64,000 nucleotides of DNA, taken from Melampsora larici-populina 98AG31 (lineage: Eukaryota; Basidiomycota; Pucciniomycetes; Pucciniales; Melampsoraceae). The first letter of the stretch is position 1; the number at the start of each line of letters is the position of its first letter. Where the stretch lies: positions 698,406-762,405 of the forward strand of contig NW_006768811.1 in the NCBI RefSeq assembly GCF_000204055.1, written 5' to 3'. The notes under the pieces were generated by a model that saw only the letters and a program-made list of their open reading frames with translations, was not told the origin of the DNA and made no database searches. The position numbers and the translations under genes were made by a program. Shown piece after piece: positions 35,101 to 46,747 of this stretch.

Positions 35101-36943
35101 TTGCCAATGTTGTGATTTATGTGCCAGATGCACAGCAGATGAGATGAAGTAGGGAATACTTTACTGATGGCATTATACAAAGCCGGTTCAGCATCAGTAC
35201 AAAAAGTCTTGGGTAGTTTGATATTACTGTCTTCAAAGTCGCCATTGAACACTACAGCTTTAAGTTGCTCCAAGGCCCAAACATAGCAATCCTCAAGTTC
35301 GCTGTGCATGAAAGCAAGGGCGATAGTGAAGGTTTTGTGACAGTTGGTCGTTCCAACTATGTGAAGAAGTGGTAGGTTAAATCTGTTGGTTTTGTAAGTG
35401 CAGTCTATTCCTATAACCGTGGGGAAACGACGAGCTAGTTCGATGCCATCAGGGCTAGCCATGAATAGTGACTGAAGGGTACCATCGTCTGCTGTTGTCA
35501 TGCAAAAAGCCCACTTTTCTTCAGTGATTAGATCGAATAGTCCTTGGATTGGCGTTCGACCACGTAACCAAGTGTCTCTCTGCCGAGACAAGGCATTCCG
35601 GATGTCTCGAACCAGTGGTTCACAGCCGGGGGGGAAATTGATGAGAGCCCGGATTTGGGCAGGACGACATCCTGCCGAAGCCAGGAGTTCCATCTCCTCC
35701 AAGATTGCATCGGAAAACTGGCGGTTTTTTGAGTGATTGTTCGGTTTATCAAATGGCTCGTGATTGTGTTGATGCGTCACCGTGTTCTTTGCGTTATTCT
35801 GTACCACCCATTGTTCCTGTCGTGAATGGTAGTTCAGAGAGACCTCAAATGGGCAATTGGTCATCTTCATCGAGGTTTCGCGTTGAGTTGCAACAGAATT
35901 CACTGCTCTTCCGAGAGAACACCTGAAGTAAATTCGTACTTTTCGTCCGTTAACGTCGTTCTTGTGACTCTTGACTGCAATTCCGTATCCTTGATGTCGG
36001 GCCACCGCGTTCAGATACATAACTCCACTTTCCGCAGCCACAAATGCCTTGCCAAACACAGGTGATTGCATGAGCTTTATTGGTGGTACTCCTGATCCCA
36101 GCAGCACAGAGGTGAGCAAGACAAAGCAACCGTCAGATTGAGTAAGTAAGAGGTGAAACATGAATCAATAACAGGGAGGGAAGCGAGGAGAGGATACCAA
36201 CCGATTGGTGGCCAATCCTCATCACGCTCAGCTTGAATATCAATATGCTCCTCTTCATCATCATCGTCGTCGTTGGTTAGGTTTGGACTATCAACATTTG
36301 GATCACCCGCTGGAACAATAGGATCACCTGGTGGGAAGATAGATTGAGCTGTGATAGCATCTTTAATGTTTGAAGTAGTCGCTTTGGGAATAGCATCTAC
36401 TGGGGTGATGCTGGCAGGGGTAGCTGGTTCGGAAGTGGGGCTTTGATGAGTAATTGTAGGAGGAGAACGGGGGCTTTCAGGTGGAATACGAGTCCTGGAT
36501 TGAATTGATGGGGTCCGGCTGTGAAGTGGGGGTGGGGGTGGATAGTAAGGATAAGGTGGATAAGGTGGATATGGGGGATATCGCCAGTTAGTTGACTTCG
36601 GGTGCGCAGTGGTCTCCTCACTAAACGTCTCGTCGTCTGAGGCGTCATGACGATAACTGAAGCCTGAGGGGTAGGGCCAGTAGTCGGGTGGTGGAGGGTA
36701 CACGTAAGGGTTGTATGGAGGGTATGGAGGTTGTGGTGGACGTCGTGTTGGAGTTGGACGGTGAGATGGTTCCCTTTTGCGAACAAAAGTAGGGGGAGCG
36801 ATAGTGTTTGGTAAGACCGTTTTTGAAGTTGAAGTGTATGGTGGAGCCATACTTGGGACAATTGTTGGCGGTTGATGTGTTGAGATGAGAAATCGATGGG
36901 TTGGGTGTTCAGAGCCAAGGGTAGTTAGAGTCAACGTAAACAA
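32156..36943 (-). pseudogene. MULE transposase with zinc knuckle and C-terminal OTU-like protease domain, broken by in-frame stops
   Basis: The first exon (36943 to about 36203) is Pro/Tyr-rich and acidic (NLTNDDDDDEEEHID). Exon 2 (about 36116-34790) has a FAR1-like DNA-binding start (AVARHQGYGIAVKSHKND) and the MULE core: VIGIDCTYKTNRFNLPLLHI, FCTDAEPALYNAI and HLLCIWHINHNIGKKCKKKF. The third part (34718 onward) has WGLPCSHELARL (SWIM-like), then RGRP and an in-frame TGA at 34293, after which the same frame stays open into a CCHC knuckle (CGICKISGHCANYC). Small exons around 33550-33200 follow. Then comes a protease-like region: FGNCGYFAIAAAVG (OTU Cys box, near 32690) and PIVLAFINGEHFVTLK (His box, near 32320), with an in-frame TAG at 32783 before the Cys box. 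Known: plant and fungal MULEs can carry ULP/OTU protease domains. Inferred: one ancestral fusion gene, now a pseudogene. Confidence 0.75.
33365..33415. repeat. (GTAAGA)n short tandem repeat
   Basis: GAGTAA hexamers are repeated about six times, then degenerate (ATCAGTAAGCGTAAG). It lies in an intron of the MULE gene near its acceptor. Confidence 0.85.
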
Positions 36944-37472
36944 CGGCTGAGGATGAGGCAGTACGGTATTGGTCAGCGTGGTATAGAAGGTCAGAGAGTA
37001 TGAACTCTGAAAAAAGAGAAGAGACTTACCATCTTGGGAGAACTAGTGCGTGAAGGCTTGCGGTGGCGATTCAAGGGATAGATGGAATGGATGGAATGGA
37101 TCTTGAAGCAGAGGGAAAGTCGATAGGCTGCCCGGTTTTGATTGACTGGTATGTACGCTAAATGCCCTCTTGTCGACTGAAAAGCCCGGTTCAGGATCCT
37201 GAAATGCCCAATGTGGTATCTCAGCAGCCCTAAATGCGATAAACGGGCTTTGGAGCTTTGGTTGCGCCCGGTTTGGATGCGAGCTGCGGTGAAACTTGGC
37301 TGGGACGGGTCCGGGTTGCCACTGAGGGTGCGGGTAAAGCCCCGAAAAAAGCGGGCTTTGGGGAAACCCAAAGCAGGCGCCAAATAGTGCCGTCCGTAAA
37401 AAAAATGCCGGAAAATTGCTGGGGGGGCTTTGGGAGAGCTGGGAGGGGCTGGGGCAAGGCCCTACTCGTCAG

Positions 37473-38318
37473 CTACCTCACAACAAACATCAGCCACCAA
37501 TCAACTCCTGTGCCCCTGCATTGATCTGTTGGCCAATCTCTTGGTACCCATCCCTTCTTCACCTTGCTATTCAGCTTCAACCAACAAGATGCTATATGTC
37601 TCAAATTCAAAATGTATTGAGTTTCATGTGTCTTGAATGTAAATTTCAAAGAAAACATTTGGGCTTGTTTGTTTTCTCTTTTTTCAAAAAAGATCAACAA
37701 ACAAGGATCCACATGTTTTGATGTTAGTCTATTTACATTGATGCAAAAGGAAAGAACTTGAAAAGATATCAAAGCACAATTTAATTTGGAGAAAGTAAGA
37801 TGAATCAAACAAATTCTCAACTTGGTCATGTACATAGACCAATATTATCTAGGTTAATAGTTAGTATTGTACTATTGTTCTTACATGTATATCAACCCTT
37901 GATCTTTGTTTTCTTTTGTTCCTCATCCTTTACAATCATAACCAAATTATCAGTAGCTTTACCAAACAATCAATCTGTCAGCCCCCAAGCTTTGACCCAC
38001 GCAAAGCCAAATGAGCTTCAAGGAAGATTATACATTACATAATATAAATATCTATGTCTCATTTCTTATCAGTTCTCTGGATAGACAACTTGTGTCTAGT
38101 TTCAAAGACGGCAAGAAATTTATGATATCATCTTATTATAAAAACCCCACAATACATCATCTTTGACAAGATGGTTGTAGGCAATTATAGCCGCCTCTTT
38201 TTTAGAAAGAGGAGGTTGTAGGCAATTGAAACCGCCTATGCATGTGTGACATTTATTTTTGAGAAAAAAAAGACGTTTTTTACAGCAAAAAAAGTAAAGC
38301 TCTTAAAATTATAGGCAT
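37473..38318. other. Intergenic right of the MULE
   Basis: AT-rich, with two near-identical phrases GGTTGTAGGCAATT(A/G)(A/T)A...CCGCCT at 38173-38193 and 38215-38233, separated by a CTCTTTTTTAGAAAGAG hairpin. Open frames at 37416-38042 have no recognisable product. Confidence 0.35.
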
Positions 38319-38320
38319 TA

Positions 38321-38530
38321 GGGGCTTCAAGTCAAAAATTTTACGGTATTTTGCAGTACAACAAGTTGTCCAAGACTGGACAATTTCACATAACTTTCAA
38401 AAATTTGGGACACCTGAAAAGGTGTCCCAAATGCTGTTGACTGTATCTTTGCAGAAAAAACACCGTAAAATTTTGAAAACTTGTCCGTTTCATAAAATTT
38501 TTCACAAAAATATCCTGACTTGAAACCCCC
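38321..38530. mobile_element. 210-bp inverted-repeat MITE with TA flanks
   Basis: Left end GGGGCTTCAAGTCAAAAATTTTAC is matched by the complement of GGGGGTTTCAAGTCAGG at 38514-38530. TA is present on both sides (38319-38320, 38531-38532). The interior has a perfect hairpin, TTTGGGACACCT facing AGGTGTCCCAAA, at 38406-38433. A further matching right end (GACTTGAACCCCCC then TA) lies at 38631-38646 and belongs to another, partial copy. Confidence 0.65.
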
Positions 38531-38532
38531 TA

Positions 38533-40385
38533 TTTTATAATTTTAGAACCTGTGAGCGCCTCTACTAAACAGACTTATAATTTAGTTTTTGCAAACACGG
38601 CATAAAACCTAATTTTGGTCTGATTTTTTTGACTTGAACCCCCCTATTATAATATTATTGGTCATATAATCATGATCCTTATCTTATTTGCCTACTCAAT
38701 AAGCACACTTATTGACAATTAGAGCCACAGATCAGTGTTATTTCTTCTATTTCTCTATTTGATTGATATTGTTGATGGACTGGATTACATATATATATCA
38801 TTCGTAAACAACTTGTAACAAGTTATAATCACTTGTTACATGTTGAAAACTTGCTTGACTTATTGACAATCAGATCATCCACAAATCATACACCTCAATG
38901 ATCAACCAAGCCATACCCCACCCTCAAAATTATGCTATAGGCCGTACTGTAGGTTCCCACATCTGTACATCATTCAAATATAATACATCACACACTTCCC
39001 ATGATCTGTGCCACCCTCTGTACATTACAGATTTATGGCACAGCTGTGGATGCTCTAATACCTCACCTTGGGCTCCTTGGGCTGTGATCCAACCCTGAAA
39101 GTTCAGGGCCAGACACACAGACCAGTTCAGCCTTGGGTAGACCCAAGGGAATTCAAAAGTGACTAAGGTCCAACCAGGGCACACCTTTAATCCCTTGTAG
39201 GTGCAAGAATGTGGTAAACATGCAATGATTTAGGCCTATATTACCATTATATGTGTATCAAAATCTACTTAGCTCTATGAGCCTACTTAGACATCCAAAA
39301 GAGCCATACAGAGGATGTACCAAAAGAAAAAGAACATTTTTCTACTCCTTGAGCAAAAGTGAAACAAATGCCCAGGAAGAAAGGGCCACTGGTGTACCTG
39401 CAGGGAATTTGGGACTAGGTTTTGGTGTGACAGGGCACAGACTGGCAGCTTCAAAGATATTGCTGGGCAGAATTGGTCGGGCAGGGACCAGTCTGGGTCA
39501 CAGCCCAACTAGGTACTGAGGTACAAGGTATAGTACCAGACCTATCAGATCTAAGACCCTAGGTGGATACCTGTCCCAAGATTCATATAAGCCTCAGTCT
39601 TACAGCTTGTGGTTTTAGTTCTTCAATTGAATGATGACCTTTCTTGAAAAAAATCTCAAAATTGGGGACCAGTTCTGATTTTATCAAAGTCAAGTTAATT
39701 AATAAGCCTATTGTGCCAGGCATTTCTGAAGACACATCTGCTGCTGGGACAGGTGGCTTAATCATGTACATCAAACATAGGTTGTTGCACAACTAATAGT
39801 TTGTTTTGCTGCACATGCTTTTGGTGTTGTTTTCCCAAAAGGACACATGATCCCATTTTTGTTGAAACATCAGGCAGGTAAGCTCTGTCAAGTTCTCAGA
39901 ATGGTTCCTTCTGGATCTCAACATTGACTCTTGATCATGTTGTTCAAAAAAAGCTCAATATCACCTGAATTAAAATTTTGACACCTAAGATGTGTAATTT
40001 CTTAAAACCTTCCCAGAGAGCAAATATCAATGGTTTGGAAGTTGGCTCTGTGAGTTGACTAAGGGGAATGAGAGAAGTTGAAAGTCACATAGGCAAGAAG
40101 AGCAGTTGGCTTCAAGTTTGGGATAACAGAGTCACATCACTTCTCAGAAGTGATCCTCATTAGGATTCAGATCACAGCACTGTGTTTCCTTAATTCTTTC
40201 ATCTTTTGATCCCTGCCTTTTGTCTTTGTTTTTCCCAGAAAAGTATCAAAACAATATTCTACAAAAAATTGTTTTGTTCTTTCCATTTCTCTTTTAATTC
40301 AATTCAACCTCATCTGAATACAGTCAAATTTCAAAGCTACTTCATCAACTTGTCTAAAATATTCTCATACTGTAATTCAGTTGTG
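38533..40385. other. Intergenic, decayed repeats
   Basis: No gene recognised. A stretch at 39021-39058 (GTACATTACAGATTTATGGC...CTGTGGATGCTCT) resembles 47811-47850, with mostly C/T and A/G differences, so it is probably a decayed dispersed repeat. Open frames at 38898-39184 and 39253-39519 show no known domain. Confidence 0.3.
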
Positions 40386-40865
40386 GTGTTTGTTAGGCTC
40401 TTGCCCTGGGTCTCCCGGGGCATCTGGAGGCGTCCTGCAGCCCGCCCCCATGGGGACCCCACTAGGGAGTCAGAACATTACCTCCGCATCCCCCCCGCAT
40501 CTCCCCGGGCTAAAAGTTGGGGGATGCAGGGAGTCCAAGAAGAAGAAAAAGATGTGTGAGATCACACCAAGGGGTGGTTTGCTTGCAACATTTACCCTGC
40601 CAGTTGATGAGTTTAGGCAAGGAGGAGTCTCCTTTGGATTGTCACAACTATCACTGAAGAGACATAAAAGGCAAAGAGTTGTCAAGATTCCAAGACTAAG
40701 CCACTGCTACTGGTTTGAGAAACCAAAAAACAACAAATCATACCTTTTGAAGCCATTAGGACAAATTAGTTTTATTGAGAACAAGATTTGACCTTCAGAT
40801 TCCTGAATTCAAGGCCAAGTCATGGGGCGTAAGAAAAAAAATGCTACAAAGAGTTTAAGAGAGGG

Positions 40866-41165
40866 CACCATGTAAATATCCGTGTAGCACATCGACATGC
40901 ACACACGAAAGACTTTCCTTGGACCCTGTAACGACCCATCAAAGAGGTTCCACGACAAGTACATCTTCCCCTTATCACCTGGGAGGTTGAAAGTCAGTTG
41001 GCCCCCACTGACAACAAAGGATTCTGCAAATCCTTTAAACAAATCACAAAGCACAAAGGGCGCTCAACAAAAACCTCAGTCTCAATCCGACCAAAAGACT
41101 TTGAGATTTATTTCAAAACTCTCCGTGTGTGCACGTCGACGTGCTACACGGATATTTACATGGTG
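40866..41165. mobile_element. 300-bp CACTA-like MITE inserted in the hAT element
   Basis: The left arm CACCATGTAAATATCCGTGT then AGCACATCGACATGCACACACG is complemented at 41122-41165 (GTGCACGTCGACGTGCTACACG and on). GGG flanks both sides (40863-40865 and 41166-41168), a 3-bp duplication. The CAC start and 3-bp duplication match the other CACTA-like MITEs in this window, but the sequence is a different family. Confidence 0.75.
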
Positions 41166-41499
41166 GGGTCTCTGCAAGAAATTGAGTGATTCCTGGTCTT
41201 TCTCCAAAAAAATAACTTTTCCTTATCATTTTTGGCACAAATATAGTCTAGTAGAGGTGATTGTAGTACTAGTGCCAAATCACAATTCCCATCCAAATCA
41301 TGGACAACATTTCAGACTCCGGGCAAATCCAAAGTCAAGATGCTGTCATTGAATTGACCAACAACCAGAGCAGCACACCCTTGGCCTCTACCAAGCGCAG
41401 CTGGGTTTGGACCCACTTTAATCCTGTGGCAACAAACTTCAGTTTACTGTAACTTCAAAGGATGGGAAAGAGTGTGGTGCATTACCACCCCTCCATTCT

Positions 41500-44400
41500 A
41501 GCACCAAAGGTATGTCTTATCAGTCTGATCATTTGATTTCCAAACATAACCTTGGAGACCCCAACAAAAGGACCAAACAGATGGGGATGATCAAAAGATT
41601 CACAACAACTAAGAAGACGCCAAAAATGGTGCACATGCACATTTATAACTCCAATTGTCTCTCCAATGTTTTTCACTTTTTACTTGCTTCTCATCAGATC
41701 CGTTTTCTTGTTTTTCTCTTGGAGCCCCACTTGACTGCTGCATCATTAAAGACTGTGATCTGCTTCCTTATCTGTGACTGTGAACTTTTGTTTGGCATGA
41801 TTGAGAAGGAGTCATTTAGGACATTACTTCAAAGTGACCAAGAGACCACCACCACGCTGGTCAAGCACAATTTGATTTCTTGCCACTTACAAGATGTCTT
41901 TCTTTTTCACCAAGAACACCTCCAAAGGCATCTTTTTGCTGAAGCCCCTACTGTGGCATACACACTTGATGTGTGGATGCTGCTGAGCAACACGACCTTC
42001 ATGGAAGTAACCACTCATATGATTAACCCAAAGTTTGAGAAAGTAGATGTTTTCCTTTGTATCCCACACATCAAGGGCACATGAATGGTGGTTAAACATA
42101 CATGTGAGGTTGATTCAGGCTGCCAGTTTGTATGGCAGGTTCTTACACCAACAAAAACTCAGCAGACTTATTTATGGAGACCATGTCAAGTTAGGGTTGT
42201 TGGTGTTCAATCGACCTAATCATTACCTCTTAACTATGACATAAGTAGTGTTACAGCATTGATGTCAAGCATTTGCAATATTAAATGAAATTATTACAAA
42301 GTGACATTAAATAAAATTATTTACCAAAGTAGCTAAATGAAATAATGAGTTGTGCTAGTACTTATACCTATGTAGTGTGTCTCATTATGATTCTCTTTTC
42401 CCCATCTTGGAAAAGAGAACATACATGTTTTCTTAACTTTTTCTCTTTTATTTTCTCTATCTCAATAAATGTTGATTAATGTGTTTGTCCATGATATGAC
42501 TCAGATTGCCTCTTGTTTTAAGATCACTAGCTCACATATCAAATCGTGTGCTTTTCATTCATATTCATAAGTCCTATTCCAGGTACTGTTCAAGTTACTA
42601 GTCTCATCTAACTCTCATCTTAATTATATCTCTATCTTGACGTTATTATTTCTATTTGTTGTTATAGGTTAGTGTCTATTCCTAAGAACAGGATAGCGTC
42701 TAGTGACCTCTGTCTAACTGTGTGCTTTATCAGGTAATTAAAAATCTTGGAAAAGAGAACATTGTCTCTTGTTTTAAGATCACTAGCTCACATATCAAAT
42801 CCTGTGCTTTTCATTCATATTCATAAATCCTATTCCAGGTTAGCGTCTATTCCTAAGAACAGGATAGCGTCTAGTGACCTCTGTCTAACTGTGTGCTTTA
42901 TCGGTTAATTAACAATCTTGGAAAAGAGAACATTGTCTCTTGTTTTAAGATCACTAGCTCACATATCAAATCGTGTGCTTTTCATTCATATTCATAAATC
43001 CTATTCCAGGTTAGCGTCTATTCCTAAGAACGGGATAGTGTCTAGTGACCTCTATCTAACTGTGTGCTTTATCAGGCTTTCCTATCTAGACCCTCATTCC
43101 AAGACACTCAAACATTTTCAAGGGTGGTCTCAAAAATCTCAGTGCAATCACTACCAATAATGTGTAGTCCAACAAAACATTAGCAAAAGCAATTGAGACC
43201 GCTTCCGGTGGCACTTTTAAGGCTGACCAGCAGCTCATGGGATGTGTAGCACACGTCCTCAAACTAGCAGATGTTGCTGGTCTCAAAGTATTTGGCCCAC
43301 TTGATCAATTGCTTAGGAATAAGATCTCCCAGCCAATCCAATGGCAATCAATGCGCTGGTTGATGTCCCGGACGGAGCTTATGTGGATATGGTGTCTGTC
43401 TATAAACAGGTTCATGGCATCTTGACTCACACTCAAGCCAGCCCTCAGTGTCTTGAATCCTTCCAGAACTTCATCTGAATCTTCTCACCAAGCTCACCAA
43501 CAGCCAATGTGGTTATTGTTGAATTCATGTTTTATCACGTACACTAGCAACCATCCCACTATTCTAATTTGTTCTTTTGTTCTTTTTGTTCCTTCCCGTC
43601 TGAGCCTTGTATCCACTCTTCCCAATGTGGTGAATGATACTCACAACTACCACTGTTTGCTTAACCTATGTCTAGTAAGATTCTGCACTATATAAAGAGC
43701 TCATGTTTGTGTGCTTCAACTGTTTTTCTTCACTCAAACATCTTTCTCTTTTGTTTGTGCCACCTTACAACAGGTGCTCCTTTCTTTCTTCACTTATTAG
43801 TGAACTCTAGCCATAGCGCTCTCCTATCACTAATACGTGATTCTTTACCAGACACCTGCCTTTTTTTTATTTTATCAGTTATCAATTTATGGGATCAATC
43901 AAAAAATTAGTAATAGTAGTTTACCAAGGTTATTAGAAAAGTTCAGCAGGGAAGCAAACTCAAAATTGAAGGAATCTGATCAATAGGAGCTCTTTTAGGC
44001 TTATGTATGGTTCATTATGTCATGATTAGATGAATTCATTTCAAAAAAACTTATTAATATAAGTACAAACTATTCACAAACAAATTACAAAAGAAAAGAA
44101 AGAAAAATCATATGAAAAACTCAAAAATATAGGTATAAAGGCTTGGGAATGGTTTTTGGGGTATTAATATTAGGTGTATGGGTTTTGTGAAGTTAGAATA
44201 CGAAAGAAAAGAATTATATTATAAAGTAAAAACTTTAATCTTGATGGTTGATAAGGAGGAATAGAAGTTATTAAGGAAATGGTACTTTTTGAAGTTGGTA
44301 AACAAGGGTTTTACGGGTAGTTTACATATGTAATGGTGGTATTAATGATATTGAAAGTTGCCAAGAGGAATTTCCAGGATTTTTAAGGTTATAGATTATG

Positions 44401-46443
44401 ATGTAATATTACAGGAGCAAGAGAATAGGAGCAATAGCAGTGTAAAGGGGTGAAAAGGTGTGAATTTTGTCAAAAATGGAGGTTTTCAGCTTATCACATA
44501 TGTCAAATGATGTCAGAATTGGATAGTACATAGCTCATTCAACGCAGAAGAGGTGATCACATAATTTCCAAACTTGAGATCATTATCAATATAGGTGTGC
44601 AAAGAAAGTTATAAGAGAAATAAGCAATAGGTGTGAATTTTGAATTTTACACTTCCATGCATACATGTAACAACATTTACATACAAAAACCTTAGCTTCA
44701 CAACTCAATAACTCATTCATTATTCATCAGAAGTACCTAATATGGCGCAAATTATTGATCAGTATCACAAGCTCTACAAGATTCACTTTAGTAATCAAAA
44801 AGTGGACATCATTTGGAAAAAGCTGTAATTTCAAAAATAGGTTTTTGGCCAGTTTGCAAGGAAAAATCACCTGTATTCATCATAAGAAGTGCTGTACATC
44901 ATTCAATTACATCATTGATCAATTTTGGCTGTGTAAATTACATCATCTATCAGTAACAAGTTCATTACATTGTGTCATTGTATGGCTTTTAGGGGTTTTT
45001 GGTTGAAATTGGTTGGTTTTTGAGGCTGTTGACCATTGTAAGAGTTGTAACACATTTATATGTATACTCTAGGATGGTTTAGGAGTGTTTTCCCCCTTTT
45101 TTTATTTATCATCTACACAGCTATCATTTTTTTTATCATCATAAACTTATTTTAGCAGTACCTGGTCACTCAAATACACCCTTTATTATAGCTATAAAGA
45201 GAATTTTACTTTGGTGTTTTAGTCAAAAAGACTTATTGGGAATAATATCAAAAAGATATTGCTTTATTTTCTTAGTCATAATATTGGAATAACACTATAG
45301 CAGTGTTGAGAAAAATAAAATTGTGCTTTTTGAGTTAAAATCTGTGTGCTTTTGGTCCTTTGAAGTTACTTTTCTCTGGTGCCTTATCAGTACTCAATTC
45401 AACAGAGTTCCCCTTCCTGATTGTCTTGCTTTAGGAGGGCAGTCCATAGACATCTTCTACTGGTAATTTATTGGGTATAACCCTTGTTGGGTTATAAGTT
45501 CTACACCGCTCAATCACTAATTCTTGACATTTGAACTTGGTGGAGTTCCACCTACGCTATGTTCAAGTGTGCCTTACTACTTTTCTGAGCCTTCCTGGTC
45601 CTATTCTTCCTACACATTTGTGACTGGCATCCTAAGTACATACTACACAAGAGTGCATGTGATCAATTCTGCACAACCCCAGAAGGTGCCAAATTCAAGC
45701 TATCACCAATTGAATGGAAGCAGCTGAACAATGCTACCAAAAGGCTGTGTGCAGCTGTGTACCCCACACTGACCTCTGTCATCCCAATCTACATTGTGGT
45801 GATTCATAAACTACAAGCAGTGAGTTCATTTTCTCAGAGGTTTCTTTCTTATGTAGTGAATTGTGAAGCTCATCTGATTGTACACTAGGTATGCTAGTGT
45901 ACACATACAATTTAGATCAGCTCATTCTGGTGGCAAATGATATGATTGAAAAACTCAAATCATACCTCACTGCCGCCTTGAAAGAGCCTGTTCCTGTTTG
46001 TGTGACCATTCTTGGTCCTTGTGTCAAGTCGTAATTTTTCAAAACACATTGTGATCACTCTCTTGCCAATTGCAGGCACTCGGCGGATTTCTTGAAGGCT
46101 GATTTTGTCCAAGCTGATCAGCCGCATGACACTTTTTCAACCCCCAAAATCATCAACATCAAAACATCAGCTGCCAGGCCGTCATCACTTGAAGATGAAC
46201 TTTTCAGGGTACCGGCAGTCTCCAACCAAGAATTGGCCACAAACATGCTTTGTCTGCAATGGCAACAGCCTTTCTAGCTATCCCAGCTACCAGCTGCCCT
46301 TCTGAGCACATCTTTTTGGAAGGTTGCGCTGTCCCCCAATATTCAAGATTCAACCTTAATCCTGGTACTGTTGAATATCTTCTATGTGTTGAAGAGTGGT
46401 ACGGTGCCTTTGGTTCAGTGTATCTTGATGGGCTCAATGATTA
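41500..46443 (+). pseudogene. Decayed hAT transposase of the 6.3-kb element
   Basis: Recognisable fragments in order: TLDVWMLLSNTTFMEVTTHM then INPKF (about 41960-42035), the start of the RNase-H-like catalytic domain (first acidic residue in LDVW). A GCVAHVLKLADVAGLKVFGP block follows near 43236, matching the CxxHxLNL region, and then DGAYVDMVSVYKQVHGILTH-like sequence by frame change near 43375. Next is a C-terminal half with KLKSYLTAALKEPVPVCVTI (45955), and finally IPATSCPSEHIFLEGCAVPQ (46279), the hAT dimerisation motif region, ending EEWYGAF. Several frame changes and stops occur, and the DE-type catalytic region is split by inserted DNA, so it is not functional. Confidence 0.75.
42509..43080 (+). 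repeat. Tandem/direct repeat block, about 171-bp unit
   Basis: The unit contains CTTGTTTTAAGATCACTAGC, TCATTCATATTCATAA(A/G)TCCTATTCC, TTAGCGTCTATTCCTAAGAA and CTCTGTCTAACTGTGTGCTT. Full copies start at about 42743 and 42914 (period 171). The first copy (42509-42734) carries an extra 80-bp insertion before its TTAGTGTCT part. It interrupts the hAT transposase coding sequence. Confidence 0.85.
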
Positions 46444-46747
46444 GATTTTGTATAAAATGTAGTATTTTCATCAATAGCCAACACCAATATGGAATTGAAA
46501 TTACAAATGACTGTGTTTAAATGTGATTTCAAATAAAATTTGAGACTCATATCACCTATCTGTCCAGATTCATCTGGACAACCTTCAGGGAGCGCGGGGA
46601 ACACACCCATGGAGCTCCTGCATTCTGTCCCCGGTAATTCTCCATGGGGGAAGCCTTTCAAAACGGGATCCTGTATCCCGCCCTTGCAGGGGCAGGAACC
46701 GGGGACTCCCCAGTTTTCTGGGGCCGGGGCAAGAGCCTAGTGTTAGT

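Larger units (their letters stand above)
31462..37464 (-). mobile_element. 6.0-kb Mutator-like (MULE) transposon with OTU-protease region
   Basis: The ends are GC-rich inverted repeats: left AAGGCCCTCGCCCCGCCCCC at 31462, right the complement of TAGGGCCTTGCCCCAGCCCC at 37445-37464. Inner matches include GGACGGCACTATTTGGCGCC (31689-31708 against 37375-37396, inverted). Flanks are CTCATCAG (31454-31461) and CTCGTCAG (37465-37472), an 8-bp duplication with one mismatch. The interior is one minus-strand gene encoding a MULE-type transposase, described separately. Subterminal sequence on both sides contains CCCGGTTT / AAACCGGG clusters. The element is intact in structure but its gene is broken. 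Confidence 0.8.
40394..46739 (+). mobile_element. 6.3-kb hAT transposon with later internal insertions
   Basis: Ends TAGGCTCTTGCCCTGGGTCT (40394) and the complement of TAGGCTCTTGCCCCGGCCCC (46720-46739). Flanks are GTGTTTGT (40386-40393) and GTGTTAGT (46740-46747), an 8-bp duplication with one mismatch, as for hAT elements. Inside lie fragments of a hAT transposase in order on the + strand. They are separated by a MITE (40866-41165), a tandem-repeat block (42509-43080) and AT-rich filler (about 43560-45500). The subterminal DNA is GC-rich (CCCCATGGGGACCCC). Confidence 0.8.

Noticed and set aside
36077..36943. Proline/tyrosine-rich ORF as an independent gene
   Set aside because: It ends at a good donor and joins in frame to the MULE transposase exon; it lies within the transposon boundaries.
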